64,000 nucleotides of DNA from Xanthostigma xanthostigma (GCA_963575645.1 OY754470.1:43493201-43557200); one strand, 5' to 3'; shown: positions 46,860-59,824, counted from the first letter of the stretch. Numbers and translations: made by a program. Notes: a model not told the origin generated them from the sequence alone.

Positions 46860-49800
46860 ATGGCAGAGCCAAAAAAAGTTTGTATCGTGGGATCAGGAAA
46901 TTGGTACGTATTTATTTTGTTACATAATAATTTTGCTTTATTTTTTTTTTAAATGACCTACAGAATTTTGTGTAATAAAATAATTATCATCAATTATTTC
47001 TATGTATTTTGGCCAAGGTCAAATAGTTTGCAATATTTAATTAATAATTATCAACACGTTTTAAAGTAATTCAGGTATTGCGCAAGAAAGGTTATGTAAT
47101 TTCTTTTTCGTTTAAAGATGTCAAAAACTAGCAAAGTTACGCGTATTATTAACTGTGCTGTGCCTTAATTAATATTTTATTTGTTAGGGGCTCGGCTATA
47201 GCTAAAATTGTTGGTTACAATGCTGGTCGTTTACCAATATTTGACGACTGTGTCACAATGTATGTTTATGAAGAATTGATAAATGGAAAAAAGTTAACTG
47301 AAATTATTAATGAAACTCACGAAAATGTTAAATATTTACCGGGCCACAAGTTACCACCAAATGTGGTAAGTTTAAATTTTATTTGATAAATTAATAGGTA
47401 ATGGTATACGTTTTAAAATTGCCCGATTTACCGGATCAGTTCCGTAAAACTATTTTTTAAATAAGTTGCTGTCGACAGAGGCGACAAAAATTGTTGCAAT
47501 GTATTTATTATATTCTGAGCTTTTTTATGTAACCTTTTTAAATAATTCCAATGATCATATAAAATATTTTTAATAGGTTGCAGTACCAGACGTTGTGGAA
47601 GCCGCAAAGGACGCAGATATTTTAATTTTTGTAGTACCCCATCAATTTATCCGCCCATTGTGTTCAACTTTATTGGGAAAAATTAAACCAACCGCGCTTG
47701 GCCTTTCTTTGATCAAGGTAAGACAGTTCAGAGTCTAAAATTCTAATATAGTTAACCTTTGGATTAGAGATTATGCTTACATTGCATGATTCATCTAAAA
47801 ATGTGCACTATTAACTTTTGATTTTGATATTTCGGTATCTTATACTGTATCATTGTTTTTGTACTGATACAAAAAAATATAATATTATTAGCGGTCCCGC
47901 CCGTTTTCACCCGGGTGCAAAAGAACGAATGGAGGGGAGGGACATGAGTACGCACGTTCAACTTCGTTTACCGAGATGAATGTTGTGTACAAATTTCACG
48001 ATGATCGGAGTTACCGTTCAAAAGTTTTTATTGGACGGACAAATTTTGAGTTAAATTTTGCAACATGTTTCATTGATGCTCCGCCCCTATTGGTCGTAGC
48101 GTGATATTATATAGCATATAGCCTTCCTCGATAAATGGGCTATCCAAAAAAAAAATTTCAATTCGAACCAGTTTCCTGAGATTAGCGCGTTCAAACAAAC
48201 AAACATAAAGTCTTCAGCTTTATATTATGTTAGTATAGATACCATAAATTTTGCTTCCAGTCGCGATGTTTAGATTCGTCCTGATTCGCGTAGTTCAATG
48301 TCGATTTTAACGGAAACCCTATCATCCCTCGAATGTACTAAAAATTACGCTGTAGGTACCATACTTTCGGGTTATTGATGGCATGCGAAGTTTTATTAAA
48401 ATTCTTGTAATTGTTTTCAACAGTATAATAGTAGACAAACAAGAATAGTGAAAATGCATTCTCCCGTTCAAGTGCAATGTTCCTAAATTTCATTTTTAAA
48501 TTATCTTTAAATCAAGTTTAAATAACTATAAAAAATGCAGACCAAAGGTTAATTTTATAATTTTGTTTATAATTTGTACTTGTTATTTGAAACGTTGAAC
48601 TTTGAATTATGCTAATTTTAATAAGTATATGCCAGTGACACTCAACCTTTTTATGCATGAGGTCATAACTGCTACCAAACCCAAAATTAGTAGAACAGAT
48701 GTTGTCTCGTTCCGTTTGGAAGGGAGAAGAGGGTATTAAACCGTGAGATAAAAGTTTGGCTGAGGAACAATTTAAAATGAAGCTTTACCGAAATTGAAAT
48801 ACAATTTTTAATACGAATATATGATGATTGAATATGCAATTCTTCAACAAGTTTTTTTTCTATCTGATGAATTGTTCTATCTAATCCTCAGATAGAAAAC
48901 TAACTTGCCGTACTTACTAGATTTAAAAAAATAATAATTTTTCGATAACAATCGAAGTTCTATTAAAGATGTTGCAGTTGTTGATCGCGTCGCGATTGAC
49001 GGTATGGGCACCCCTTGGTACACGTGGTTATTAAATCTAGTTATAAATAAGTTAAAATATATCATTTATTTCTTGTATGTAGCAAAACTTGCATTCACTT
49101 TATAGATCTAAAAAAAAATTGAAATAAACTTTCCATATTATTTGTAACAAAAAGAAGTAGGTATTATAAATTAACATTCAGGGTCATGACATTCATTTAC
49201 ATGTTTTTAAGATAGGAAATGATTTAAATGAATCGACTGCAATTACAGTTACTATGCGTCTTTCAGTTATATATAAATTTTTTACCATCCTATATAACAG
49301 GGCTGCCCAACCTATTAGTAGGAGCGATCTACTTTTTTTTTAAATAATGTCATCGCGATCTACCAATATGCGGGAAAAAAATAAAAATCGCTTTTATAAC
49401 GTTGCAAATATAGAAAGTTTATTAAACATTTAAATGGGAACAAAAATTATACAATATTGAGTATAGTCATATAAAAAAATAAAGAATCAAAATTAGAAAT
49501 ATAGTGAAGTAATTTAAATGAGATCGCTGACAGTGTCCAGATTTGGCAATATTTCAAAGGCTTTGGAATCCAATTTGAATAAAAATTTCACTATACTTCG
49601 ATTTAGTTTGAAAATTGAATTTTTGGATATTAGAATAGATAAAGTATAAAGATCTACTTAAAATAGTTAAAATTACGCCGCGATCGACCGGTAGATCGCG
49701 ATCGACTGGTTGGACACCCCTGCTATATAACGAATCCTTCAGTGGCGTAGCTTCAATTTTTCACCCAGCAATTTATTAATCCAATTTATTATGGCTTTTT

Positions 49801-52800
49801 GAATTAAAGTTGCTATTTTTCGATATGTTAAAAAAACGCTACGCGCCATGATGGTTTACAGTGTGACGTCAGACTTGTAGTAAACACACATACCTATATA
49901 AAAACACTAAATGAGCCTCGTGTATACAATACCGAGTTCTTATTAGCGTTATTTTGTATACTACAAAAATGACGTCACTGTAGGTTAACATGGCGGCCCG
50001 TGTTTTCGCGCCAACTTATATATTTAAAATTTTGAGTGCTATTTTATCCCATAAACCAATTACATTTAAGCGAAATAAAAATTTCTGTGGACTAATATAC
50101 TACAATTTGAACCAGAGCTGTAACAAACCGTATGTATTCGTTACTGAGTAACGGGTACATCGTCTGACTCGAAGTAACGAATCGTTATCTACAAATTCAT
50201 TTCGTTACTCGTATCTGTCGTATCCATCTCAGCAGCGTGTCAGTTCGACTCGTTTGATGCGCTTATACGTTATACGAACGAAGTCATACCCGTATCACAC
50301 ATATGTGACCGGCGACGCGCGATGGTAGGTACATGCTTGATGCTGTTGCCTGTTGGTACATGATTGTATGTCGTATGAAAAGTAACGAGTAACGTAGCGA
50401 TACGAAAGTAACGGGTATTGGTTCTTTAAGTAACGAATACATACGGGTACACAATTTTTCGTTACTTTTACAGCTCTAATTTGAACATTCTAAGATAATT
50501 TAAGAATAAAAATCAGATAGTCTATTGTGAATAAGTTACATTCATCGAATCATTAATTTTGGTGAAATTTTATCATGAATTACGTTATTTTTAGGGCTTC
50601 GACAAAGCGGAAGGCGGTGGTATCGATTTGATTTCTCATATTATTAACCGTAATTTGAGAATACGCTGTGCAGTGTTGATGGGTGCAAATCTCGCCGGGG
50701 AAGTAGCCGATGAAAAGTTCTGCGAAACAACGATCGGCTGTCGAGACAAGAGGTTTGCTCCGATGTTGAGAGATCTCATTCAGACGGACTATTTCCGTGT
50801 TGTCGTGGTCGACGATGAGGATGCGGTCGAAGTGTGCGGCGCGCTTAAGGTATTTTTTAATTGTATTTTTATGATTTTCAATTTTATTTTGCGCTTTAAA
50901 AGTTATAAGCTTTTTTGCTAGTTACGTTCAATGCTAGCAAACATTCTCGGTTTATAATGGACATAAACTTTTTCCGGAAAGAAAACTGATACTGGTTGTA
51001 GACCCTTGTTAAATATAATTCCCTCAATTTTCTCTTCATGAATCCCCACCACACAAATTTCGCGGCTCATCCTTGTTTTTTTTTTTTTTTTTTTTTTAAT
51101 TGGGCTGGAGCTACTTTTTTTTTAGTTTACTTTGTAAATAAGTAGACTTCTCTGTATGAACGATTTTTGGCTAAACGTCGTTCTTAAGGAACTTACAGAA
51201 ACGTTTTCAATTCATTTCTTATGTTGTTCATGAAGGCATTTCGAAAATTTGTTGTAATATCACTTTTTGTATTTGGAGTAATTTTGGCAGCACATAATTA
51301 CTATACAGTATGTAAACGCGTAAGGTGCACATAGGGAAATTAGCATTGGGAAAAAATACTTGGATCAGAGTTATGACTGCATTAATTATAATGGTAATCT
51401 TGAGGTTTTCTATTTTATTTTGATTTATTTTTATTTTACTTGGCTTTTTTAATAATAGAAAGCTTTTATAAATCATTATTTTAATTTTCTTGTACAAAAA
51501 TAAAACAAAAAAACAACTCCATCTGTTTGGAAACATTTCATTCAAAAATTGTCTGACTGGTATGACGTATGCGCGTTGGTAAATCAGTGACCCAATGTCT
51601 TTAGGTTCAACACGAATAGGCGGAGATATTTGATCTAGCGCCATATTTAAGTATTTTTGGGAATTTTATGTCCCATTAATAAAAAAAGTCCAATTATGTT
51701 GAAATCATTTGAATATTTTCTTCGGTAGTATACACATTCATTTTGCAAAAGGATATTATCTGCCAAATTGAAAAACAAGATTTCAAAGCTCACTCTGATC
51801 CAGTCATTTTTTCCCAATGTTAATTTCTCTATGTGCACCTTACGTGTTTACATACTGTATATCAAGACATAACCTAAAATGTAAAAAAAAAATGTTTTCT
51901 GACTGATTATCGTTTATAGACAGTGAACAACTTAGATCATGAACGTTTGAAAATATGTTTACGTTCATTGTGAACCGAGTGTAAATATTGTTTTCATCTA
52001 TCTCACATTAATTGAATTATTATTGTTTGTTATTGAGTTACTGTTTGGAATTATTCGAGTTTTATTAAAAAACTCGAATTATTCGGACAGATGTAGCGTT
52101 TATTTGAACATTTGTTTTTATATTTTTCTGCACTTTATTTTTGTTTTACTACAGAACATCGTAGCATGTGGTGCTGGTTTCGTAGATGGTTTGGGTCTTG
52201 GTGACAACACAAAAGCAGCTGTAATTCGTCTTGGTTTGATGGAAATTATCAAATTTGTCGATGTTTTTTACCCCAACAGCAAACTGAGCACATTCTTTGA
52301 AAGCTGCGGCGTTGCCGACCTAATCACGACATGTTACGGTGGCCGTAATAGGAAAGTTAGTGAGGCTTTTGTTAAAACTGGAAAAAGTATCAAACAGCTC
52401 GAAGACGAAATGCTTAACGGACAAAAACTGCAGGGACCATTCACCGCCGAAGAAGTCAATTTTATGTTGAAAAATAAAAACATGGAAGACAGGTATGTTT
52501 TATTTTGTTTTTATCCCACCCACTACACCATAGCCTCTTTCTAATTTGCTTTACTTATAAAACAGTTGCAATCTAAAACAAAAGTTTCCTATGATTGCAA
52601 TACTTAATAGAACATATATTAATAATATCAGGAATGTGGACTAGACAAGATGGTAAATAATAATCACTTTATTATTTCTGCAACGTTTCGGTCTTTATTA
52701 GACCTTCCTCAGGCATCTGAAAAAATTACATATGTACTTAACCTCTACATTAGCACAATAATTATTACAATTCAATATTTATTATTAGACCTTCCTCAGG

Positions 52801-53691
52801 CATCTGAAAAAATTACATATGTACTTAACCTCTACATTAGCACAATACAGAAATAATAAAGTGATTATTATTTACCATCTTATCTAGTCCACATTCCTGA
52901 TATTATTAATATATATTTATAATTATAGATGATAATAACAACAACTGAATAGAACGTTATTATTTGTTGAATTTTGCGTAAATGTATAAGTTCTGTTCCA
53001 ACCTCTCTGCGAACGGTAATATTATAGTTCCAGTCTTGCGCAGTAGCTCAAAAATCCATACAAACAGTTTAGTTTTAGCTACTGCGCAAGACTAATAGGT
53101 TTGTTCCAAGCAGCCGCGAACGGTTACAGAACCGTACACAGTCTTGTCACTGTGCAAGACTGTCTTGCGCACTAGCTCAAACATCGATGCTGCGCAAGAC
53201 AGTCTTGCGCAGTAGCAAGACTGTGTACGGTTCTGTTACCGCTCGCGGCTGCTTGGAACAAACTTAATATCACCGTTCGCAGAGAGGTTAGAATAGAGCT
53301 CTAGTTGGCGGTTTTTTATTAGTACAATTCTTGATGGTGTCGGGGATCCTTTTATGTTAGTGCCGAAGTTACAAAAATTTACGTAAATTATGGAATTCCA
53401 AAGATCCTTTAAAAATATAAAAAATTCAGAATCGAATATGATATAACCTCAAAACATTTTGACAGCTGATCAGGGATTAGAACAAGTGTCACTTCTGAAA
53501 CACATTTTGCGACATTTCTTAAATCTTAGCGGGGATGTACCAAAAATACATTTATTTAGCAGCAAAAATATTTCCACGAAACAATTTGTTACAGATTTCC
53601 AATGTTCACGTCGATTCACAAAATCTGCATTGGAGAATTGAAACCTACCGACTTTATCAACTGCATCCGCAATCATCCGGAACACATGTAA
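46860..53691 (+). CDS. Gpdh: Glycerol-3-phosphate dehydrogenase [NAD+], cytosolic
   Basis: Interconverts dihydroxyacetone phosphate and glycerol-3-phosphate with NADH; works in the glycerophosphate shuttle and lipid synthesis. Exons: 46860-46903, 47188-47365, 47577-47717, 50595-50849, 52155-52492, 53595-53691, joining in frame to 350 aa. The Rossmann GxGxxG is at residues 11-16 (VGSGNWGSA). The lysine of SLIKGFD (Lys121) and Lys206-Asn207 ([12 protein letters not shown]) match the catalytic lysines of human GPD1 (Lys120, Lys204). [11 protein letters not shown] holds the phosphate-binding arginine. The protein ends HPEHM. The stop TAA overlaps a good donor (CACAT|GTAAGC, intron from 53688), so splicing can replace the stop with another C-terminus, as Gpdh isoforms in Drosophila also differ by C-terminal splicing. 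Introns 3 to 5 carry several MITEs. Confidence 0.97.
47890..48240 (+). repeat. Non-LTR retroelement-like 3' end or SINE
   Basis: Begins near GCGGTCCCGCCCGTTTTCAC, contains TCACGATGATCGGAGTTACC and CTGAGATTAGCGCGTTCAAA, and ends CTTCAGCTTTATATTATGTT then AGTATAGAT. This closing string is typical of RTE-type elements and their SINE partners in insects. No open frame. In intron 3 of Gpdh. Confidence 0.5.
49298..49722. repeat. hAT-type MITE (CAGGGCTGCCCAACC)
   Basis: Ends CAGGGCTGCCCAACC and GGTTGGACACCCCTG with a perfect 8-bp duplication CTATATAA (49290-49297, 49723-49730). In intron 3 of Gpdh. Confidence 0.85.
49812..50062. repeat. MITE-like repeat, pair of 6006-6330
   Basis: Contains GTGACGTCAGACTTGTAGTA and ATGGCGGCCCGTGTTTTCGC. 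This copy lacks the nested palindrome. Confidence 0.55.
50113..50478. repeat. hAT-type MITE (TAGAGCTGTAA), copy 2
   Basis: CAGAGCTGTAACAAACC at the left and TTTTACAGCTCTA at the right, with a perfect 8-bp duplication ATTTGAAC (50105-50112, 50479-50486). Inverted relative to 31755-32133 and similar to it over most of its length. Confidence 0.85.
51303..51861. repeat. Tc1/mariner-like nonautonomous element
   Basis: ATACAGTATGTAAACGCGTA at the left and TACGTGTTTACATACTGTAT at the right. Terminal repeats are ~70 bases, continuing through GGTGCACATAGGGAAATTAG and TTGGATCAGAG with mismatches. TA flanks fit a Tc1-like insertion. No transposase remnant recognised. In intron 4 of Gpdh. Confidence 0.65.
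52614..52914. repeat. Fold-back MITE with an internal direct repeat
   Basis: The outer arms, near ATAATATCAGGAATGTGG and its complement, extend inward through AAATAATAATCACTTTATTA. Inside, a ~65-base unit (ATTAGACCTTCCTCAGGCAT...) is present twice in direct orientation. In intron 5 of Gpdh. Confidence 0.65.
52990..53300. repeat. GTTCCAACC palindromic MITE, copy D, with a nested palindrome
   Basis: Outer ends TTCTGTTCCAACCTCTCTGC and GCAGAGAGGTTAGAATAGAG. Nested at about 53098-53269 is a second palindrome with ends TTTGTTCCAAGCAGCCGCGA and its complement. The nested element resembles its host family, which suggests insertion of a relative. Confidence 0.65.
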
Positions 53692-56451
53692 GCGCTGTTA
53701 ATGTACCTGATTTTGAAACAATATCTGTGGTGTTCTTTTATTTTTTACCTTAGATCCATAGAATATAGTTCCGATAGAAATTGCACGTTTCATTGATTTC
53801 GTAGACGAGTTAAATGTTAAACTGACCTTTACCTTGGACCCTTAGGAACCATGGATGTCTTGCGCTTGTATAACGAAATATACAGCATCAGGGCAAGACT
53901 TCTTGTATGCATTATGCGAATATATATGTTATTTATGTTTGAAATTGAGATGTTTATTTGTTTTTTTCGGAAATGTGATTCTTGCGGCATGTCGAATATA
54001 TTTATGTATATTTTTGTTTACCAAAAACACTGTAATAATTAGACTCGTGACGTCAATGAAATAGAAGCTGGTTGATTGTAATTTTGACACACAAAGATTC
54101 TAAAATCTAAAATAATTTTTGAGGCTAACAAAAGTCAGCCAATATCTGCTACATTGACGTGAGTTCTTACAGTATTTTTTTTTTAACTTGATATGATACT
54201 CATTTTAGATTCCCGTTTACCTTCTTGATTGAAACGTGCAATTATAAATATAAAAGCGTTCATTCAAAATAATTATTCATCATAAAAAATTAAGTATCAA
54301 AAGTGTACAAACGAAGATTTCGGAAATAACTTTCATAATGCTACTTAAAAATCCTTAACTTCTTAGCGAGCGCTTATAAATTCCTCTCAGCTAATTTTTT
54401 ATAAAAAGTGTTTTATTTTTGTACCGAATAATGAAACATCAATGCATATTTTACTCATTTCTATTGTATCGAGCGACATGCAAAAGGAAAATTGCGCCTG
54501 GCGTTTCTCTAGAGCCGGGGCCTACACATAGAACCCGGTTGTGTTCTTCAAATGTGAATAATTTTTCATCTGCTAAACAGATGCTTGTAAACAAATATTT
54601 CTTTTTTTTTAATTCTTACGACTAGATATTATTATCTATTTTTGCTCTGTTTGGCAGTTGGGGAAATGATTGATGTAACACAAAAATACTTTTTTCAAAA
54701 ACTCCATTTTTTTATTTTATGCTCGAATATTTTCATGCATCATTTCTGCAACAAACTTCTATTATTATTTTTTTTCATTTGTTTGCAATACTTTTAAAAA
54801 TGCTTTTATTGATTTTTGGTGCAAATTTCTCAAGTAAGTCTAAAGGTGTAATGGAATCAAATCGTATTGATTCTTTTCATGCCAAGCGATTCTGCACAAA
54901 CCACATAAATATCTGTGTTGGTGTAACAGATTTATGTAAAATAATGTTATTTCATTATGCGCCACTGTTTTTGAATCAGAAACAAGTCAAAATTTGCGAT
55001 TCAATTTTTCTTTTGTTTATAGTGACATGTTAAGCAGAATGTAAGATAGTGTAGGTAGCAATTGTTTTAATAAGTGAAAATAATACCTATCGACTTACTC
55101 TGAGAAATCTACACTTCTAGATAGATCCCTTGATTAATTAAATGTAGGTTAGAATAGTTCATTTGGTGCTAAATTTAATTATGTGTTCAATCACTATAAA
55201 AGTACATAATTAGAGTAAACTATTTTTATGGCAGGTTTTAAAATATTTGAATAATGATGGTCCATCGCTGTCTGCGATTATTATATCACTAATTTGAAAG
55301 AAATGCAGTTATATTCACTGATTTCAATTACTATTAACTGGATTTAATAATTTTGTTGGGATTTTACCTGAAGGCGAACCCTATTTCAAAATATTCAGTA
55401 TGGCCGCCCTATGCGAAACGTTTTCATTGACAGTATATGAAGTTTAGATGTTTTGTTTCAAATGAATATTTCTGCAGAAAAAAAATGTTGTTGGGGTGAT
55501 AGTAATCCTTTGAAACGTAATTATATTCAGAGGAAAAAATCACATCAGAAAATGTGATAGAATCGTTAATACAGGCTGTAGTGATGAGGTTAACTTTGTT
55601 GCTTTCTGCACGTAAACGTCAAATTTGAAACAAATCGCATGAAATCAACCGTGTATAATCAGCTGACAGCTGTCACTTTTCAATTTAATAATTTTATATC
55701 AACATTTACACTTGATCTACTAGCATAATTAGGTACTGTACAACGCATAACATGCTTCTTCTTCGATTTTCCAATGACTTGTGTAGCTTCCGTTATTGTT
55801 AACAATAAATATTTACAAAAATACGTAGCGCGCAATGCTTTACTCATGAGACGCTTCGCATAGGATAGTTCACTGGAACGCCGAATAGATGACGCAGTCT
55901 CAGCTGTGCCGAATTGAAAACTAAATGGTGCAAGAGATACCTAATGCGCTTGCGCAATGCATTACCATATTGCAGTATTGCGGCAGCGTGTGGCCGTGAG
56001 AGGCAGCACGTGTAGGTGCGTCGAGTTCAGCCTCTCGCGACTTAAACAACCCACATCGCGAACGGCGAAAGATCATTAATATTACAATTTTTTTACGAAT
56101 ATTAATAATAATTAATGCAAACAGTGACTTTTTAATATTGGCGTAACAATGCAATGAAACCTATATAAAACGGAACGTCACCCAGGCAAAATAATTTCGT
56201 TTTAGACAAAAAAGAATCGTTTCAAAAGAGGTCTGTTTAATGTTGTAACAGTTTAATATTCTTGTTGACAATTATAAACTTATTTTATTGTTTCATAGTT
56301 TTTTACAAAGAATAATCAACTTCTGTTAATAATCTACCAACTGATTAATTTGTTTAATATATAATATTGTAACATGAGTATTCTTTAATTCAACACTTCA
56401 TCATACGTCCCGCTGCCATCTTGCATTTGTTGTCTCCCCACCACCGCCAGG

Positions 56452-56860
56452 GTAAGATAATATATAAGAAGGTATTCCAATCCTGCAATGCATCATGGGA
56501 AATGTGTCAAGCGGTGGCGCCACCACGAGTGTGTCAGATACACTAGCCATCCAATCCTGCAATGCATCATGGGAAATGTGTCAAGCGGTCGCGCTAAAGA
56601 TACACTAGCCAGTAACTAAAGTATTTTCATCCTAACTCTTGAAATAATAATAAATATTGTTTATTATTAATTAGCGCCTAAAAAATCTAAAAAATTTTTT
56701 AGGCTAGTGTATCTTTAGCGCGACCGCTTGACACATTTCCCATGATGCATTGCAGGATTGGATGGCTAGTGTATCTGACACACTCGTGGTGGCGCCACCG
56801 CTTGACACATTTCCCATGATGCATTGCAGGATTGGAATACCTTCTTATATATTATCTTAC
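56452..56860. repeat. 409-bp palindrome with duplicated units in each arm
   Basis: Arms of about 160 bases (56452-56611 and ~56703-56860) appear perfectly complementary around a ~90-base AT-rich centre. Ends GTAAGATAATATATAAGAAG and complement, flanked by GCCAGG on both sides (56446-56451, 56861-56866; the match can be read as 10 bp). Each arm carries twice the unit CCAATCCTGCAATGCATCAT plus GGGAAATGTGTCAAGCGGT. No coding capacity. Confidence 0.8.
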
Positions 56861-58236
56861 GCCAGGGTAACACCAGTGGCGGCGTGGCTTTTAAGGCGTG
56901 GCGTTACAATGTAAACTTTTACAATATAATTTAATATTTTCGCCATCACAATATGCTTCAATTTAGATAATAGATACTGGCATTGTGTAAGGGGGCCAAA
57001 AAATATTTTATTGAAGACTGCATTATAGATGTGTATCAAGATTCTGTTATGGGTTTCACTGTAGTTGATACAACGTATTTTAAGAGCATTTATTTGTTAA
57101 AATGATGACACTTATTTCAGATAAATGTTAAATTTTAGTTAGGGAAAGTGCAATCATAATAATTAAGCCCTAATTTTAATGACTTTCCAGAAGTTACGTA
57201 TTGCGTTCCCGTAAAATCATGACTCGCTGAACGCGAAAACTGCTTTTATCCGTGTCAACAGTAGATTTTTATACTGTTCTGGTTGCATTTACGTGTACAA
57301 ATGATTTTTTCACTATATTAACGTTTAGACTTTAGATACTCGTAGAATTAATGGGGATAATAAGCTCCAAGCTGGAAATGGACCCTGCCATTGTTTTGAT
57401 GGAATCTTTTGATTTGTTGAAATTGAAAATGTTTTTGCAGAGATTTCGTGTCCGATTACGTAAAATTGTCTTCATAGACATTTGGCAAACGCTGCTATAT
57501 TATTAGTGTTGTATTGTTTTGTTTCTTTTTTTTATTGCAACTCTACTTGCCTAGGAAGAGTGGATTTCAAAACCTTGCGTATATCGGGCTCTAAACATCT
57601 GCTTTTAGGCCTGGCATGATCTTATGGGATTCGTTCTATAGTTTTATATTTAATATTGGTATTTATCTAACCTCCAAACTAGAATAAAAGTCCCTTTTTA
57701 TTAAATTAGTGTGTAATCAAATAACGGTCAAATATGGTGACATGGTATATTATAGTAATATCAATTGCTACTTGGTCATAAATATCGTCTAAATTATGGT
57801 ATAGGACGCGGAGTAATTTAGTTTAAGCTATGGAAGATATGTACCTAAAGTTAAAATATTTTTTTACAAACAAATATTTTCAAACATAGATTCGTCATCA
57901 CAGAGATCCCCAGATGTGTAACCATTTCTACAAACAAATCAGCTGTTGTTTCTAAATACATTCTTACATATAATAAGAATGTTAACCCCCTTTATTTCTG
58001 TGAGCGGATAGAAAATCGAAAATTCTGTTTCGTTAGGTTCTGTTTCATGCCCTATACTACAAGTATGCAAAGGTGAAACTTTCAAGGTTAACCGAGACCT
58101 TCTGGAGAGTGTAGAAAGACAAACATTCGGACAGACAGCCACTCATTGGGAAATTATATATTTTCCCTCGTTTTTCTATGACATAATATTACGGATCTGA
58201 TACTCCGATAAAATATCGTCAACTCGAGTTCTAAAT

Positions 58237-58500
58237 CAGGGGTGTCAGACTGATTTTTCTAAAGGGCCATTTATAAGATTTAGGGTGTGTAAAAAACTAA
58301 AACATACTAAATTAAAATCTTTATTTATTTAGTTTTTCATATAAAAGGGTAAATTATCTTGAGCTTGAGAATCCAGCAATTTTAAAAATACGTAGTGCCA
58401 TCGAATGCCGTCTAAAATCCTCACTGGATAGATTCTGGTCACATATTGAGATGGCTTGAAGGCTGGATGCGGCCCGCGGACCGTATCTTTGACATTGCTG
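58237..58500. repeat. hAT-type MITE (CAGGGGTGTCAGA)
   Basis: Starts CAGGGGTGTCAGAC and ends TTTGACATTGCTG, with a perfect 8-bp duplication TTCTAAAT (58229-58236, 58501-58508). The interior has GCGGCCCGCGGACCG, as in the related element at 30365. Confidence 0.85.
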
Positions 58501-59110
58501 TTCTAAATCGTATTTGGTGACCAGTGAATGACTGAAATTTGGGAAACCTTACTGTAGAATTTTTATCTTAAACTAACAAAAATTTTGAATAGTAATACGT
58601 TTAAAATCATAGCACGATAGATTAAAATTAGTTCATTGGGTTGGATACTAATAGTGGTAGTTTTAGGTTAATCATTCTTAAGCAGGCTAATAAAACGAAA
58701 CTTTGAATTTATATAGACGAAGCAACTGATCCAAAGATTTTAGTTGTAATATGAACTGTTTTGTTTGGTTTTTATAAATTTTCATTTATATTATTAAGAA
58801 AAGACGTTTGTGCCATGAAAAACAGTAAAGCTGTGAACTGTTATTATTATTGTTATTGTTACTATAAATTTATTATATAAGATCCAAATTTATGCCAAAT
58901 TGTTAAACATTATTTTTTTTATGTTATGAAAGTAAGACAAATTTATATATTCAGACCTAGTCTTTTTGAAAGATATGCTCAATTGTTTGAAAATTTAATG
59001 TTACATAATATATATAAGATGTAATTAATATACAGGTGAATAATTTAAAACAAAACACGTAACGTCACACATTCAAATAATTAGAAAAGATGATTTTACA
59101 TCTATTTTTA

Positions 59111-59225
59111 CAGGCAGTGAAACTTAAATCATTGTTGTTAGGCAACAGACGTAAGTTTAGCGAAAAACTTTTTGAATTATGTCTGTTACCTAGCAACACA
59201 ATAATTAAAATTTCATTACCTGCGT
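59111..59225. repeat. Imperfect inverted repeat
   Basis: CAGGCAGTGAAACTTAAATC...TTGTTAGGCAACAGACGTAA pairs with TTATGTCTGTTACCTAGCAA...ATTTCATTACCTGC. A diverged small MITE. Confidence 0.45.
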
Positions 59226-59780
59226 GAAAATGGGTGTAAGAGGATCTTCTGTGTTCTATTTCTAATCAGGAAACTTGACGAAAATGGTAATAACGATAGT
59301 GTCACATCATCATAATAAGGATCTAAAAAAGAAAATGGAGAACACAAGAGTATGTAGACAGCCATTTTCATCCGGCTTTCCGAGCTCCAGAATTTTAACC
59401 TTTGAAGTAGCATAAATTTATTATTTTTAAAAATATTACAAAAATTCTTTTGCCAGAAATTTTGAAATTTTTAGGACTATGATTAATAGTTAAAAAAAAT
59501 GAGAAACTTCCCAGTTATTCGAATACGTGATCTTGCATGCTTCGTTTTAAATACACCCTGTATTTATTATGAGCAGCGCTTTTTCAATCTTGATTGTAGC
59601 GCGATACATTTGAACTATCGAATCAGACGTGATCTACGACCTCATTGGCGCATATTAATGAATCTGTGCTCTTTTGAATTGGCCAATCAGATGAACTTCA
59701 AAATTATACGTTACAACAACGCTCATAGAACTCACATTAATAATTTTGCTTGCGTTGTGTAAAATTCCGTACTAATGAAT

Positions 59781-59824
59781 TGTAAATTATAGACTCTCAA
59801 CAACTAAAGGTCATCAGCGTCTAT
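59781..59824 (-). repeat. Short AGACGCT palindrome family, inverted copy
   Basis: TGTAAATTATAGACTCTCAA then CAACTAAAGGTCATCAGCGT and CTA: same unit as 4791, opposite strand. Confidence 0.5.

Noticed and set aside
51228-51644. 138-codon frame on the minus strand
   Set aside because: Largely inside the Tc1-like inverted-repeat element 51303-51861. It is lysine- and isoleucine-rich from AT bias, with no transposase motif.
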